The notes: generated by a model not told the origin, from the sequence alone. DNA of 64,000 nt from Alphaproteobacteria bacterium (GCA_021775805.1 JAJFHD010000105.1:62001-126000), one strand, 5' to 3'. Positions 33,293 through 42,775 are shown, numbered from the stretch's first letter. Numbers and translations are program-made.

Positions 33293-34045
33293 ATGAGCGG
33301 ACAATTCGCGGGCAAAACAGCCCTTGTGACGGGGGGGACCGGCGGCATCGGATCGGCAGTCGTCCGGGGGTTGGTCGGGAAGGGAACAAACGTGATTTCG
33401 GCTTCTGTCGACGACGATGCGAAACGGCGAAACCTGGCAGATGAAACCGGCGCGGAATGTCTCTATCTCGATGTCAGCGACCGCGATGCGGTAATGGACG
33501 CGGTGTCGTCGCGCAATGTCGATATCCTTGTCAATGCATCGGGCGCTCTCGGTCAGACCGGTACGTTGTTCAACCAGCCCAAGGACAGCGCTCAGCGGCT
33601 TGTGGATGTCAACATTCTCGGTGTCCAGAACTGTCTGCAGGCCGTGGTGCCGGGAATGATTGAACGCGACGAAGGACATGTGGTTCTGATCGGTTCCATC
33701 GCCGGGCCCTATCCGAGCCTTGCCCAGCCGATCTATTCCGCAACCAAGGCTGCCGTCCATTCCATGGCCTTCAATCTTCGGATGGAACTCTATGGTTCCC
33801 AGGTGCGCGTGACGGAAATTCGACCGGGCCGGGTGCGCACCGGCATGCACGCGGAAATGTTCGAGGGCAGTCATGAAGAAGCCGACCGGCGGGTCTACGA
33901 TCCGGTTGTAACGATGGAGGCGGAAGACGCGGCGGAGGCCATCATCTGGGCCTTGTCGAAACCTTCCCGCCTGTGCGTTTCACAAATTGAAATTCTTGCG
34001 ACCGATCATGTTGTCGGCGGCATCCGGTATCGCCAGAAGGAATGA
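33293..34045 (+). CDS. Short-chain dehydrogenase/reductase
   Basis: A 250-residue SDR with the NAD(P) motif TGGTGGIGSAV near residue 14, NASG near 82 and the catalytic YSATK near 147, with a Ser about 13 residues earlier (IGSIAG). The acidic residue after the second strand is Ser-Val-Asp-Asp, compatible with NAD preference. Length is standard. The closest flavour is the YdfG/serine-dehydrogenase type (classical cP SDRs acting on hydroxy acids), but substrate cannot be called. Probably co-transcribed with the preceding ATC-hydrolase-like gene. Confidence 0.85.
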   Translation: MSGQFAGKTALVTGGTGGIGSAVVRGLVGKGTNVISASVDDDAKRRNLADETGAECLYLDVSDRDAVMDAVSSRNVDILVNASGALGQTGTLFNQPKDSAQRLVDVNILGVQNCLQAVVPGMIERDEGHVVLIGSIAGPYPSLAQPIYSATKAAVHSMAFNLRMELYGSQVRVTEIRPGRVRTGMHAEMFEGSHEEADRRVYDPVVTMEAEDAAEAIIWALSKPSRLCVSQIEILATDHVVGGIRYRQKE

Positions 34046-34189
34046 CTGTATCAACCGGTCGAAGACGTTATCGAGCGAAATCCAAGAAAAGGCCAAACAC
34101 TGATCCAGATCAAAGCGTGTTCCCGTCAGGCCGTTAGGCTGGCATGATGGGCGGTGTACGGTCGCCCGTTGGTCAGGGAGGGCTAACAG

Positions 34190-34984
34190 ATGGAACATCA
34201 GGACCAGTCCGTCTACCGGCCGCCGGCGGTTCCGGTGGTCCGGGAATTCGAAGTGACGGACGTCATAGCAGCACTGAAAGCGGGCTGGCGGGACTTTTTG
34301 CGGGCTCCGGGCTTCGGGGTGTTTTTTGGCGGTTTTTATGCAATCGGTGGACTTCTGATACTTGGTCTGTTGAGCGTTTTCGACATGCCGTACATGATTA
34401 TTCCGCTGGCCATCGGGTTTCCTTTGGTCGGGCCGTTTGTGGCCGCTGGCCTTTACGCTATCAGCCGCAACCTGGCGGCGGGAAAGCCGCTTCGGTGGCG
34501 TGATATCCTGATCCTCATGTACCGTCAGCGAGAGCGGCAACTTTCCTGGATGGCGTTTCTTGTATTGTTCGTTTTCTGGATCTGGATCTATCAGGTCCGG
34601 ATCCTGCTGGCCCTGTTTCTCGGCTTCAAGCCAATCTGGTCGATTGAGCAATTCACGCAGGTCGTGCTGATGACGCCGAGCGGCATTGCCTTCCTGTGCG
34701 TGGGAACGCTGGTCGGTTTCGTGTTGGCAATGGTCCTGTTTGCATCGACCGTCATCGCAATACCGCTGCTGCTGGATCGTGAACTGGATTTTGTTACAGC
34801 GATCATCACCAGCTTCAAGACCGTGATAGCCAATCCGCTGCCAATGCTGGGGTGGGGCGTGATTGTCACGCTTCTGGCGATTGTCGCCATGCTGCCGGCA
34901 TTTCTCGGGCTGATCGTGGTCTTTCCCGTGCTTGGACACGCCACGTGGCATCTCTACACGCGAGCCATCGAACCGGCCGAGTAG
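34190..34984 (+). CDS. DUF2189 integral membrane protein
   Basis: A 264-residue protein with about six transmembrane helices (near residues 45-65, 70-95, 120-145, 170-195, 215-240 and 240-258). The N-terminal motif ALKAGWRDFLRAPGFGVFFG and the FPLVGPFVAAGLYAISR segment are typical of DUF2189, a widespread alphaproteobacterial membrane family without known function. The ATG at 34190 sits behind GGGAGG. It stands alone on the plus strand between the SDR and Ddl genes. Large minus-strand frames over the same bases are shadows of its hydrophobic codons. Confidence 0.83.
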   Translation: MEHQDQSVYRPPAVPVVREFEVTDVIAALKAGWRDFLRAPGFGVFFGGFYAIGGLLILGLLSVFDMPYMIIPLAIGFPLVGPFVAAGLYAISRNLAAGKPLRWRDILILMYRQRERQLSWMAFLVLFVFWIWIYQVRILLALFLGFKPIWSIEQFTQVVLMTPSGIAFLCVGTLVGFVLAMVLFASTVIAIPLLLDRELDFVTAIITSFKTVIANPLPMLGWGVIVTLLAIVAMLPAFLGLIVVFPVLGHATWHLYTRAIEPAE

Positions 34985-35257
34985 GCAGGAAGCCGTGCCT
35001 TGGTTCCCGGTTGAAGAACCGGCGATCTCGCGGGCCGGTGTAACCGGCTGACGGCGGATATCGGAAACGCTTGTCAAACTTGGCGTCCTGCCGGATTGTG
35101 GGGGGATCAGAATCACCACCGCAGCTGAAGGAAAAATTCGCCTTGCCAAGGGTTTTGTTCAACGAAATCTCGCTGCGGGACGACACCTGGCGAACCGTAT
35201 CATGGTCTCGCCGATGTGGTGACACTGGCCAGAAACATATGGAGATACAGGCGGCGC
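34985..35257. other. Spacer upstream of ddl
   Basis: About 270 bases without a convincing gene. GGAGA at 35241-35245 is the likely ribosome-binding site of ddl. No terminator-like hairpin is evident. Confidence 0.3.
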
Positions 35258-36352
35258 ATGGATAACAGAAAGGTCAGAGTCGGTATTCTGTTCGGCGGCA
35301 GGTCGGCGGAGCACGAAGTCTCGCTTCAATCGGCAAAAAATGTCGCGGATGCAATCGACAAGGACAAGTACGATGTTGCCCTGATCGGAATCGACAAGAC
35401 CGGTCGGTGGCTGCTGCCAAATCAATCGCAGTATCTTCTCAACGTGTCCGACCCCGAGCTGATAAAACTCAACAAGCAGAACGAGGAAAGCGTGGCGCTG
35501 GTGCCGCAAAGCGGTGGCCAACTGATTGACCTGTCCGCCGGTGGCGCTCACTCCTCGATCGATGTTGTGTTTCCGATCCTGCACGGTCCGTTCGGCGAGG
35601 ATGGCACGGTACAGGGTTTGCTAAAGCTCGCCGGTGTGCCGTTTGTCGGCGCTGGTGTCCTGGGGTCCGCGGTCGGCATGGACAAGGACGTGATGAAACG
35701 GTTGTTGCGCGATGCCGGTATTCCGATCGGCGCGTTTCAGGTTTTCAGGCTTGGGGACGTGCTTGACTTCGAGGCGATTGCCGCGGGCCTCGGGCTGCCG
35801 TTTTTTGTCAAACCCGCCAATCTCGGCTCGTCCGTCGGAGTACACAAAGTGGCGGACAGCAAGACGTTTAACGAGGCTGTCGCAGATGCTTTTAAGTATG
35901 ACACCAAGATACTGATCGAAGAATTCATCGATGGCCGCGAACTTGAATGTTCGGTTCTGGGCAATCAGAAACCGATCGCATCGGTGGTCGGGGAGATTGT
36001 CTCAAGCCACGATTTCTATTCATACGAAGCGAAGTACATCGACGAACATGGTGCTGCTCTTGAAATACCGGCAGACGTTTCTGACTCGGTCAGCGAAAAA
36101 GTCAGGGAGCTGTCCATCCGGACATTTCAGACGCTGGAATGCGAAGGGCTTGGCCGGGTCGACTGCTTTCTGAAGAAGGACGGATCCGTGGTCGTGAATG
36201 AGATCAACACAATTCCCGGGTTCACGAAGATCAGCATGTATCCCCGCCTCTGGGACGCAAGCGGCATTTCCTATCCCGACCTCATCAACCGATTGATAGA
36301 ACTGGCCGTGGAACGTTTTGATAGAGAGGCGAAACTGAAAACGTCGTTCTAG
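35258..36352 (+). CDS. ddl: D-alanine--D-alanine ligase
   Basis: A 364-residue ATP-grasp ligase that joins two D-Ala for peptidoglycan precursor synthesis in the cytoplasm. GILFGGRSAEHEVSLQSAKN at residue 8, the HGPFGEDGTVQGLL block near 110, PANLGSSVGV near 185, and the C-terminal GLGRVDCFL with NEINTIPGFT near 310-325 are all intact. Length fits the longer DdlA-type rather than the short DdlB-type. The ATG at 35258 is chosen over 35216. It is not in a mur/fts cluster, which suggests a stand-alone or second ligase. The stop overlaps the convergent caspase-like gene by 4 bases. Confidence 0.92.
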   Translation: MDNRKVRVGILFGGRSAEHEVSLQSAKNVADAIDKDKYDVALIGIDKTGRWLLPNQSQYLLNVSDPELIKLNKQNEESVALVPQSGGQLIDLSAGGAHSSIDVVFPILHGPFGEDGTVQGLLKLAGVPFVGAGVLGSAVGMDKDVMKRLLRDAGIPIGAFQVFRLGDVLDFEAIAAGLGLPFFVKPANLGSSVGVHKVADSKTFNEAVADAFKYDTKILIEEFIDGRELECSVLGNQKPIASVVGEIVSSHDFYSYEAKYIDEHGAALEIPADVSDSVSEKVRELSIRTFQTLECEGLGRVDCFLKKDGSVVVNEINTIPGFTKISMYPRLWDASGISYPDLINRLIELAVERFDREAKLKTSF

Positions 36353-37680
36353 TTCAAACGCTTGAGCGTTAGACGTCCCCGGCATGTTGATCGGGCGCCC
36401 CTAAGCCGGCCCTTGCCGGTTCCCCCTTTTAACGTGCCGGTGTGACGGGCTCGAAGCCTGCCTCGCTTATCCACAACCTTAATGTCGAATTTACCGTCGC
36501 GGGAAATCAGTCCAATCTTGGGGAATTTGTGCCGTGGCAAATCTATCTTGCCTTCGGACACTTCCATGGAGAAGGATCGGGACCTGTTGTTGAGGCACCC
36601 TGACACCGCACTGAGACTTACTTTCCAGGTGCCGTCATAAGGGTGGCCGGCAGGATTGGCTGCTGCCGGTGGCGGCGTTGGAGACGTGGCGGGCAATGCT
36701 GCCGTTTGGGTATTTGATTTCAGCTCGCCCAGCCGGGCTTTGGCGAACTTTGCATACAGACTTTGCGGGAAGGCATCGATGAACGACTGCAGTACAGCCA
36801 AACTTTTGGTGTCTTTGACGCCGTTCCACGCTGAAGCGGCCGGGTCCGGGGGGGATGCCGGTTGAGCGGCAGGCACCGAAGTGGCGGTGGCTGCCTTTCC
36901 GTTAAAGAAGAAATCGCCGGTGACTTCATCATAGTAGGCAGGGCGTTGATCGTGCGAAACGGTTGATGCCAATTTTTGCACATCCCGACGCAACTGGCGT
37001 GCTGTCTTTGTCAGCGAGAAGCCCGGCCGCCTGATCAAAGGAATCAGGCTGCGCGTGAACACGGAGTTGGGGTTGGCATCATCGTCGGACAAACGGTCGA
37101 GTGCGGTTTGCCCGACCCCGGCGGAATACAGGATGAATGTGCCTTCCGCTGCCGGCATGCGCGCCAATCCTCTCGAGCCGCCAAGGCTGCGCGTTCCCTC
37201 GCTGGGAAACGGATTGTTGCGGCAGGCATCCAGCACCAGGATCGATATCCGTGTGCCGCGGCTGCGAATGGAGTCGAGAATCTGGTCTACAGGGATGGAT
37301 TCGGCTTTGACGAATTCCTCTTTGCCAGGCTTGGCGTTGGGGATGTCCGTGGGCAGCAAAAAGTTTCGGCCTTCAATTTCGATTCCGTGGCCTGCAAAGA
37401 AAAACAAGGCTTCATCGCCGGCTTCGAGGCGGGATACAAATGTCTGGAGTTGCCGGTTCATTTCACGACGGCCGACATCTGTTGTCTTGATTACGTCGAA
37501 CCCTGCTGCCGCAAGGGCGTCGGCGACGCTGTGGGCGTCATTTACGGCCTTCTTCAACTTTGCGACTTCGACATAGTTGTCATTGCCTATGACGAGCGCT
37601 ACTCGCTTGGCTGCCACAGGCGCAGCGGTGCCAATCAAACAAAGAATGACAACTGAGATTGACGCCAATTTATGATACAT
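36349..37680 (-). CDS. Secreted caspase-like peptidase (C14)
   Basis: A 443-residue exported protein. A signal peptide (MYHKLASISVVILCLIG, ending AAPVAA) is followed by a caspase-fold domain, residues 25-245. RVALVIGNDNYVEV begins the first strand, the catalytic His is in LFFFAGHGIEIEG near 96, and the catalytic Cys in LVLDACRNNPF near 150. A linker rich in Ala/Pro leads to a C-terminal domain of about 100 residues with two Cys and many Lys/Arg, possibly binding cell-wall or polyanion. The catalytic dyad is intact, so it should be an active metacaspase-like (orthocaspase) protease in the periplasm. The ATG at 37680 is chosen because it starts the signal peptide. Confidence 0.85.
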   Translation of the reverse strand: MYHKLASISVVILCLIGTAAPVAAKRVALVIGNDNYVEVAKLKKAVNDAHSVADALAAAGFDVIKTTDVGRREMNRQLQTFVSRLEAGDEALFFFAGHGIEIEGRNFLLPTDIPNAKPGKEEFVKAESIPVDQILDSIRSRGTRISILVLDACRNNPFPSEGTRSLGGSRGLARMPAAEGTFILYSAGVGQTALDRLSDDDANPNSVFTRSLIPLIRRPGFSLTKTARQLRRDVQKLASTVSHDQRPAYYDEVTGDFFFNGKAATATSVPAAQPASPPDPAASAWNGVKDTKSLAVLQSFIDAFPQSLYAKFAKARLGELKSNTQTAALPATSPTPPPAAANPAGHPYDGTWKVSLSAVSGCLNNRSRSFSMEVSEGKIDLPRHKFPKIGLISRDGKFDIKVVDKRGRLRARHTGTLKGGTGKGRLRGARSTCRGRLTLKRLN

Positions 37681-37804
37681 CGTCTTCCCCAATTTTGAGG
37701 CTGCAGAATGAACAATGTTGCCGGCAAAGCCGTGCTGGAACTTTCTGCTCAGTGCAAATCTCGCATATGAACACGGAGAAGCCAAGCTGCCCGACATGCG
37801 GATA

Positions 37805-38533
37805 TCAGGTGTCTGACGCCACCTGCAGTTTGCCGTCAACGCCATGACGTTGGACCAGGTCAGCGACAACGCCGCTTGCGATGGCGTCTGCAACAACCTG
37901 TTCGACGATAGCGCCGAGTGCCTTGTTCCGGGGTTTTGTTCCGATCGCCTGGCGCACAGTGGTATAGTGGCCGTCCAGAATCTTTGAACCAGGCAGGTTT
38001 TCGGCATTGTCCTTGAGAGCCGGAACAAGGCCTGCCAGGGCGTCCAGCTTGCCGGTCTTGAACAGTTCGAAGGCCCCGGCAAGACCGTCTGCACGATGCA
38101 GTGTTGCTTGTTTCAGAGTGCGGTCCAGAAAAAGGTCGTAGGCAGAACGGCCGGACACGGCGATGCGTACGCCAGGCCGGTCCACGTCGGCAATGGATTG
38201 AAGGGGTGAACCATCGGGCACCAGATAGGTGGCGGCGATCTCCACATAGGCGCCGCAGAAAGCGATGGTCCCTGCCCGCTCAGGGTCCTGCGCGATCAAC
38301 CCGATGTCCCATTCGTCCCGACCGACCGCATCGGCGACATCCCCCGGCGTTGCGTAGCTGACGTATGACACGGCCGTGCCTAGGCGCTGCGCCACTACGG
38401 CTGCCATATCCGGCGCCACGCCCTCGGGGGTTCCGTCCGGGCTCATGCCGGTCACCAGGAGAATATTGGCCAGGTTGATGCCGACACGAAGCGTTCCGGG
38501 AACGGTGAGTTCGGAGAGGGCGGCGTCTGTCAT
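37805..38533 (-). CDS. Substrate-binding domain protein (SBP family 3) without signal peptide
   Basis: A 242-residue periplasmic-binding-protein fold of the polar-amino-acid type: GTLRVGINLANILLVTG near residue 14, DEWDIGLIAQDPERA near 74, and a second lobe around VRIAVSGRSAYDLFL. The protein begins directly with this domain and no signal sequence precedes it, so unless export is unconventional it is cytoplasmic. No permease or ATPase gene accompanies it. It lies downstream of the terminator that ends the BCCT operon, so it probably has its own promoter. It may be a ligand sensor or a cyclohexadienyl-dehydratase-like enzyme rather than a transport component. Confidence 0.75.
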   Translation of the reverse strand: MTDAALSELTVPGTLRVGINLANILLVTGMSPDGTPEGVAPDMAAVVAQRLGTAVSYVSYATPGDVADAVGRDEWDIGLIAQDPERAGTIAFCGAYVEIAATYLVPDGSPLQSIADVDRPGVRIAVSGRSAYDLFLDRTLKQATLHRADGLAGAFELFKTGKLDALAGLVPALKDNAENLPGSKILDGHYTTVRQAIGTKPRNKALGAIVEQVVADAIASGVVADLVQRHGVDGKLQVASDT

Positions 38534-38591
38534 TGATGGCTCTTATTTCGTTCAGGACGGCAGTACACCGTACCTGGTGGACTTTGTCACC

Positions 38592-38624
38592 GCAAAAACA
38601 TTGGGCCGGATTTCTCCGGCCCAA
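38592..38624 (-). terminator. Rho-independent terminator of the BCCT operon
   Basis: A perfect 10-base inverted repeat TTGGGCCGGA (38601-38610) / TCCGGCCCAA (38615-38624) with a TTTC loop. On the minus strand it is followed by TGTTTTTG. It lies 44 bases past the BCCT stop codon. Confidence 0.82.
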
Positions 38625-38667
38625 GTAAAGTTCGTGTTCTGGCGATAACGGTCCTGACTGACAGGTT

Positions 38668-40269
38668 CTATCGGTTGAGGAACTCCAGTTCCCGTTTGTC
38701 TTCAACCTCCAACACGGGGAAGTCGTCGTGCAGGGTTTTCGCCATGCCATAGCCCATGAGCAGGAGGAGGATGGCAATTGGCAGACCTGCAACGATCGAA
38801 GCCGTCTGCAGGGCGGCGAGGCCGCCTGCCAGCATCAGCACGCCCGCCACGACGCCTGAGGTTACGCCCCAGAAGATCCGGAACTTGACGGGCGGATGTT
38901 CGTCCCCCATGGACAACATGGTGCACATGACAAGTGTCCCTGAGTCCGAAGATGTCACGAACCAGGAGACCAGTAGAATGGTGATCAGGATCGTGATTGG
39001 TACGACCAGCCAGCCATAACCGAAACCGGCAACTGTCTGGAATACGCCCGACGCGTAGTCGGCCTTGACCGCTTCCGCCACGCCTGCGCTGTAGAACAGA
39101 TCAACGCCTGCAGCGGCGCCGCCGAACATTCCCATCCATAGGACAACCACCGACACAGGGACCAGAAGCACGCAGAAACAGAATTGTCTGATCGTGCGTC
39201 CCTTGGAAACCCGGGCGATGAACAGGCCGACGAACGGGCACCAGGCGATCCACCAGCCCCAATAGAAGATCGTCCACCAGCTCTGCCATTGACGGCCGGG
39301 TTCGTTGTCGATCCAGAAGCCCATGGGAATGACATTCCACAGGTAATCGCCTGCGCCGGTTATGGTCATGCCGATCATGAACGCTGTCGGCCCGAGGATC
39401 ACGAACAAAATGAGCAATCCTATGCTCGCAAAGACATTCATTTCACTGAGAATACGCACGCCTTTGCCGACACCAGAGGCTGCAGAAGCCGTTCCTAATA
39501 CTGTAATGATGGCAACCAGGATCAGCTGGTTTGTGGTCGTATTCGACATCCATCCCAGATTTTCAAGTCCGGCGGCGATCGGAGTCACCCCAAGGCCTAG
39601 CGATGTTGCCAGACCAAAAATCGTACCGAACACCCCGATGAGATCGATCAGATGGCCCCAGGGACCGTATATCTTTTCTTTCAGGATCGGATAGAAAGCG
39701 GACCGCAGTGTCAGAGGCAAATCCTTGCGATAAGCAAAATAGGCAAGGCTCAGTCCCACCAGCACGTAGAGAGCCCAACCGTGGAGACCCCAATGAAAGT
39801 TGGTGATCTGGATGGCCATGGCGGCAGCATCGACGCTGCCAGGCTTGATGCCTTCCTGCGCAAGGTACGGGTTATCCGCGATGTGGTACATCGGTTCGGC
39901 AACGCCCCAATAGATCAGACCTGACCCAAGGCCCGCGCTGAACAACATGCAGATCCATGAGAACGTGGAAAAGTCTGGTTCTTCGTCGTCCTTGCCGAGC
40001 CTGACGTCGCCAAAACGGCTGACCAGCAACCAGAATACGAAAAACAGGACAACATTCACGACAAGTACATAGAACCAGTCCAATGTTCCGATTATGAAGT
40101 CTTTGCCTACAGAGAACACGGCGCTGGAGTACTCGACATCCATGATGGTGAAGCCGACAAACCCCAAAATCATGACCATTGACGCAATGCCCATGAATTT
40201 GTTCATTCCCGCAAACAGCCCGGTCTTGTCGACCAGATCTTCCGGCGGCACCTTGACGATGTCACTCAT
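38668..40269 (-). CDS. BCCT family betaine/carnitine/choline transporter
   Basis: A 533-residue carrier with twelve predicted helices, the usual BCCT size. The family signature is visible: GLGSGLIYWGVAEPMYH near residue 92 and the Trp-rich helix WWTIFYWGWWIAWCPFVGLFIARVSKG-type segment near 315-340 (helix 8), which forms the substrate box. It is expected to import betaine, choline, carnitine or a related compound with Na+ or H+. GAGGAGGGA precedes the ATG. It follows a solute-binding protein gene after 31 bases and shares its transcript. The betaine-catabolic genes at 56.7-64 kb are possible users of the imported substrate (inference). Confidence 0.9.
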   Translation of the reverse strand: MSDIVKVPPEDLVDKTGLFAGMNKFMGIASMVMILGFVGFTIMDVEYSSAVFSVGKDFIIGTLDWFYVLVVNVVLFFVFWLLVSRFGDVRLGKDDEEPDFSTFSWICMLFSAGLGSGLIYWGVAEPMYHIADNPYLAQEGIKPGSVDAAAMAIQITNFHWGLHGWALYVLVGLSLAYFAYRKDLPLTLRSAFYPILKEKIYGPWGHLIDLIGVFGTIFGLATSLGLGVTPIAAGLENLGWMSNTTTNQLILVAIITVLGTASAASGVGKGVRILSEMNVFASIGLLILFVILGPTAFMIGMTITGAGDYLWNVIPMGFWIDNEPGRQWQSWWTIFYWGWWIAWCPFVGLFIARVSKGRTIRQFCFCVLLVPVSVVVLWMGMFGGAAAGVDLFYSAGVAEAVKADYASGVFQTVAGFGYGWLVVPITILITILLVSWFVTSSDSGTLVMCTMLSMGDEHPPVKFRIFWGVTSGVVAGVLMLAGGLAALQTASIVAGLPIAILLLLMGYGMAKTLHDDFPVLEVEDKRELEFLNR

Positions 40270-40300
40270 GATATTCCCTCCTCAAATTTCTTGATTTTTC

Positions 40301-41479
40301 TCATCGCACCGTACCGGCAGCACCTTGTTGGCTGGATTCCGCCAGCCAGGCATCGAACGCTTCCTTCAGAGCCGCGAAGTTTTTTGACCACCACTGTGCA
40401 TCCGATCGGATCGAAACCTTGTCCGCATAAGCCGGACCGTTCGGGAGCTGTGCCTGGATATCCTCAGACAACAATTTCAATGATGATTTTCGTGTCGGAC
40501 CGTTGGGCAGGCTGGTCACCATTCTTGCCAGGGATTCGGAACTGCTGGCGAAGCGGATGAAGTCGATTGCTTCCTCCTTGTACCGGCTGCCCTTGGGAAT
40601 GCCGAAGAGGTCAAGTTCGATGACCCGTCCGTCCCAGACCATGGAAAATTTGGCACCTTCCTTCTGGGATGCTGTCGCCCCGGTTGTGGCCCAAATCATG
40701 CTCATGGTGGCGTCTCCGCCATTGAGCAGTCGCACAGGTTCGGAACCCTTCGTCCAAAGCTTCAGGCTTGGTTTGATGGCATCCATTTTTTTGAGCGCTC
40801 GCTCGACGCCCGCAGGGGTTTCCAAAATCCCATAAACCTCGGCCGGCTTGACACCGTCGGCAATCAGTGCCCATTCCATTATGACCGAAGGGTCGTTGCG
40901 GATGGCACGCGCACCGGGATATTTCTTCGTATCGAAGAAGTCCGCGATCGAGGCCGGGGCGTTACCGGAATACGTGTCCTTGTTGAACGCGAAGGCTGTC
41001 GCCCAAACGATCACGCCGACACCGCATTTGTTCAGTGCGCCATCGACAAAATCCTCACGAAAGCCGGTTCCGTCTGATCCATCGGGAAGATCAACGTCCT
41101 GCAGATCCTCAAGCAGGCCCTCGTTGCAGGCGCGTAGCGAGTCTGCCTGTGTCAGGTCGACGACGTCCCAGGTCACGTTCTCGGATTCGACCTGATCACG
41201 GATTTCGTCGATCCCGCCCGCATAACTCTTCACGTGAACTTTTGTGCCGTTTGCTTTTTCATAAGGTCTGACAAACCCGCGCATCTGGCTGCGCATGTAG
41301 GGCCCGACCCAGGATATGTACGTGATCTCGTTCTTTGGCGCCATTTTGCTCATGGCGGTCGCATCGTCTGAGTTCGTTGTGCTGTCCTGAGCATGGACAG
41401 GGGTTGCAGCCATCGCCGAACCTAAAAAGATCAAGGTCGCCAGCCTGCTGAATATGTACTTTCGTGGATGTATTCCCAT
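40301..41479 (-). CDS. Extracellular solute-binding protein (PotD-like)
   Basis: A 392-residue secreted binding protein. A signal peptide (residues 1-30, cleavage after PVHA) precedes a family-1/PotD-type fold: EITYISWVGPYMRSQMRGF near 50, DVVDLTQADSLRACNEGLL near 105, and VWATAFAFNKDTYSG near 150, as in spermidine/putrescine or 2-aminoethylphosphonate binding proteins. No ABC permease or ATPase gene follows; the next gene is a single-component BCCT carrier. This pairing is unusual. GAGGAGGGA lies before the ATG at 41479. Confidence 0.85.
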   Translation of the reverse strand: MGIHPRKYIFSRLATLIFLGSAMAATPVHAQDSTTNSDDATAMSKMAPKNEITYISWVGPYMRSQMRGFVRPYEKANGTKVHVKSYAGGIDEIRDQVESENVTWDVVDLTQADSLRACNEGLLEDLQDVDLPDGSDGTGFREDFVDGALNKCGVGVIVWATAFAFNKDTYSGNAPASIADFFDTKKYPGARAIRNDPSVIMEWALIADGVKPAEVYGILETPAGVERALKKMDAIKPSLKLWTKGSEPVRLLNGGDATMSMIWATTGATASQKEGAKFSMVWDGRVIELDLFGIPKGSRYKEEAIDFIRFASSSESLARMVTSLPNGPTRKSSLKLLSEDIQAQLPNGPAYADKVSIRSDAQWWSKNFAALKEAFDAWLAESSQQGAAGTVR

Positions 41480-42062
41480 CGCGTTTCCCTCCTCATTTAG
41501 TCCCGCTCTTGTTTAAAGCGTGGTCGTTAGCCCGCCCCAGTCCGGCACCTGTAATGCACACTATTGTCCGGTGTATCGATGGGGTTCGATCGTGACCGGA
41601 AGACTCAATTCAACAGCGACGTACAAAGCAAACGCCATCGAAAAGCAATCATGATGCCAACGAACGACAGTTTGCTCCCCGTCAGCGTCTGAATTTGCGG
41701 ATAATTTGAATGGTTGCGGTGGGCTCACAATCGAACACCGCAAATACTTTCACCATCCAAATTTAGTCGAACAACAGTTTCGACAATGGCTTTTCGTCGC
41801 AATCTCGCCAGTGTCGAAAGTGCAGTTTCATCCGCGATCGGAATTCAGTGCCGCTGAAGCCAGCTTAAACTCAGATTGAAAAACTTCAACCGCTTCAAAC
41901 GGAAAATTGCCGTGGCGTTCCAGAACCCAGGACTTGAAGAGGCGGAAACCTTGTCCGTCTGGTACAGCGGTGTTGCAACAATCGTTATGTGGGCGTATTT
42001 CAGGACGGTTATAGGAGCGGCACGTCGAAATTCCTGTTCGGCAGGTGTCCGCGACCCCACAC
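41480..42062. other. Long divergent intergenic region
   Basis: About 580 bases between the leftward transport operon and the rightward catabolic operon. It should hold both promoters. Short frames exist on both strands (for example 41828-42073 minus) but none shows family features. I see no strong hairpin or repeat. A decayed gene cannot be excluded. Confidence 0.35.
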
Positions 42063-42680
42063 ATGGAACTCAAGCAAGTGCCCCTGACAATTCGAAAACT
42101 TGTTGACTACAACGAAGAGACCCTGATCGAAGGCGGCAAGGCCGCTGAAAAACCGCTGAAGCTGTTCGCGGTTGCCGCGGTTATTCCCAACCCGTGGGCA
42201 GGGCAGGGGTTCGTCGACGATCTGAAACCGGAAATCAACGCTGTCGCCGATGATCTGGGAGCGCTTTTGACGACGCGTATCGTCGCCATGGCCGGGGGCG
42301 GGGAGGCGATTGAAGGTTACGGCAAGGCGGCGATTGTCGGAACAAGCGGAGAGGTCGAGCACGGTTCGGCGTTGATACACACGTTGCGGTTCGGCAATCA
42401 CTACAGATCAGCGGTCGGCGCCAAGAGCTATCTGTCGTTCACCAACACACGCGGCCCGGCCAACGCACCGGTAGTCATCCCGTTGATGCACAAGATCGAT
42501 GCCGGAATGCGTTCGCACTACCTTACGATCCAGTTTTCAATCTGCGATGCTCCGGGGCCAGACGAGATCGTCATCGCGCTGGGCGGATCAGTTGGAGGCC
42601 GGCCACACCACAGAATCGGCGACCGCTATCAGGATCTTAAGGATCTTGGCCACGACGTGGACAATCCAGCCGCGGTGTGA
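42063..42680 (+). CDS. DUF1185 (amino acid synthesis family) protein
   Basis: A 205-residue protein of the DUF1185 family, annotated in databases as 'amino acid synthesis' on thin grounds. Typical blocks are KLFAVAAVIPNPWAGQGFVDDL near residue 34, YGKAAIVGTSGEVEHGSALIH near 90 and ALGGSVGGRPHHRIGDRYQD near the C-terminus. It often neighbours CoA-transferase or ring-degradation genes (family knowledge, not checkable here). The ATG at 42063 is chosen over 42045. A 95-base gap precedes the CoA-transferase gene in the same direction. Confidence 0.82.
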   Translation: MELKQVPLTIRKLVDYNEETLIEGGKAAEKPLKLFAVAAVIPNPWAGQGFVDDLKPEINAVADDLGALLTTRIVAMAGGGEAIEGYGKAAIVGTSGEVEHGSALIHTLRFGNHYRSAVGAKSYLSFTNTRGPANAPVVIPLMHKIDAGMRSHYLTIQFSICDAPGPDEIVIALGGSVGGRPHHRIGDRYQDLKDLGHDVDNPAAV

Positions 42681-42775
42681 AGCTTGATTGCGTCCCATTT
42701 CACGGCAAACCGGTTGTGACCGGAATGCGTCAAGGGTAAGTTCCGGGGCATAGTGCCTGATGGAGACCAACACGC

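Noticed and set aside
33980..35149. 389-residue minus-strand open frame
   Set aside because: Covers the DUF2189 gene on the other strand. Composition (His/Gln/Arg-rich) is typical of a reverse-complement of membrane-helix codons.
37767..37847. Short plus-strand peptide starting MNTEKPSCPTCGYQV
   Set aside because: Looks like a zinc-ribbon start but ends after 26 residues inside the antisense of the solute-binding gene.
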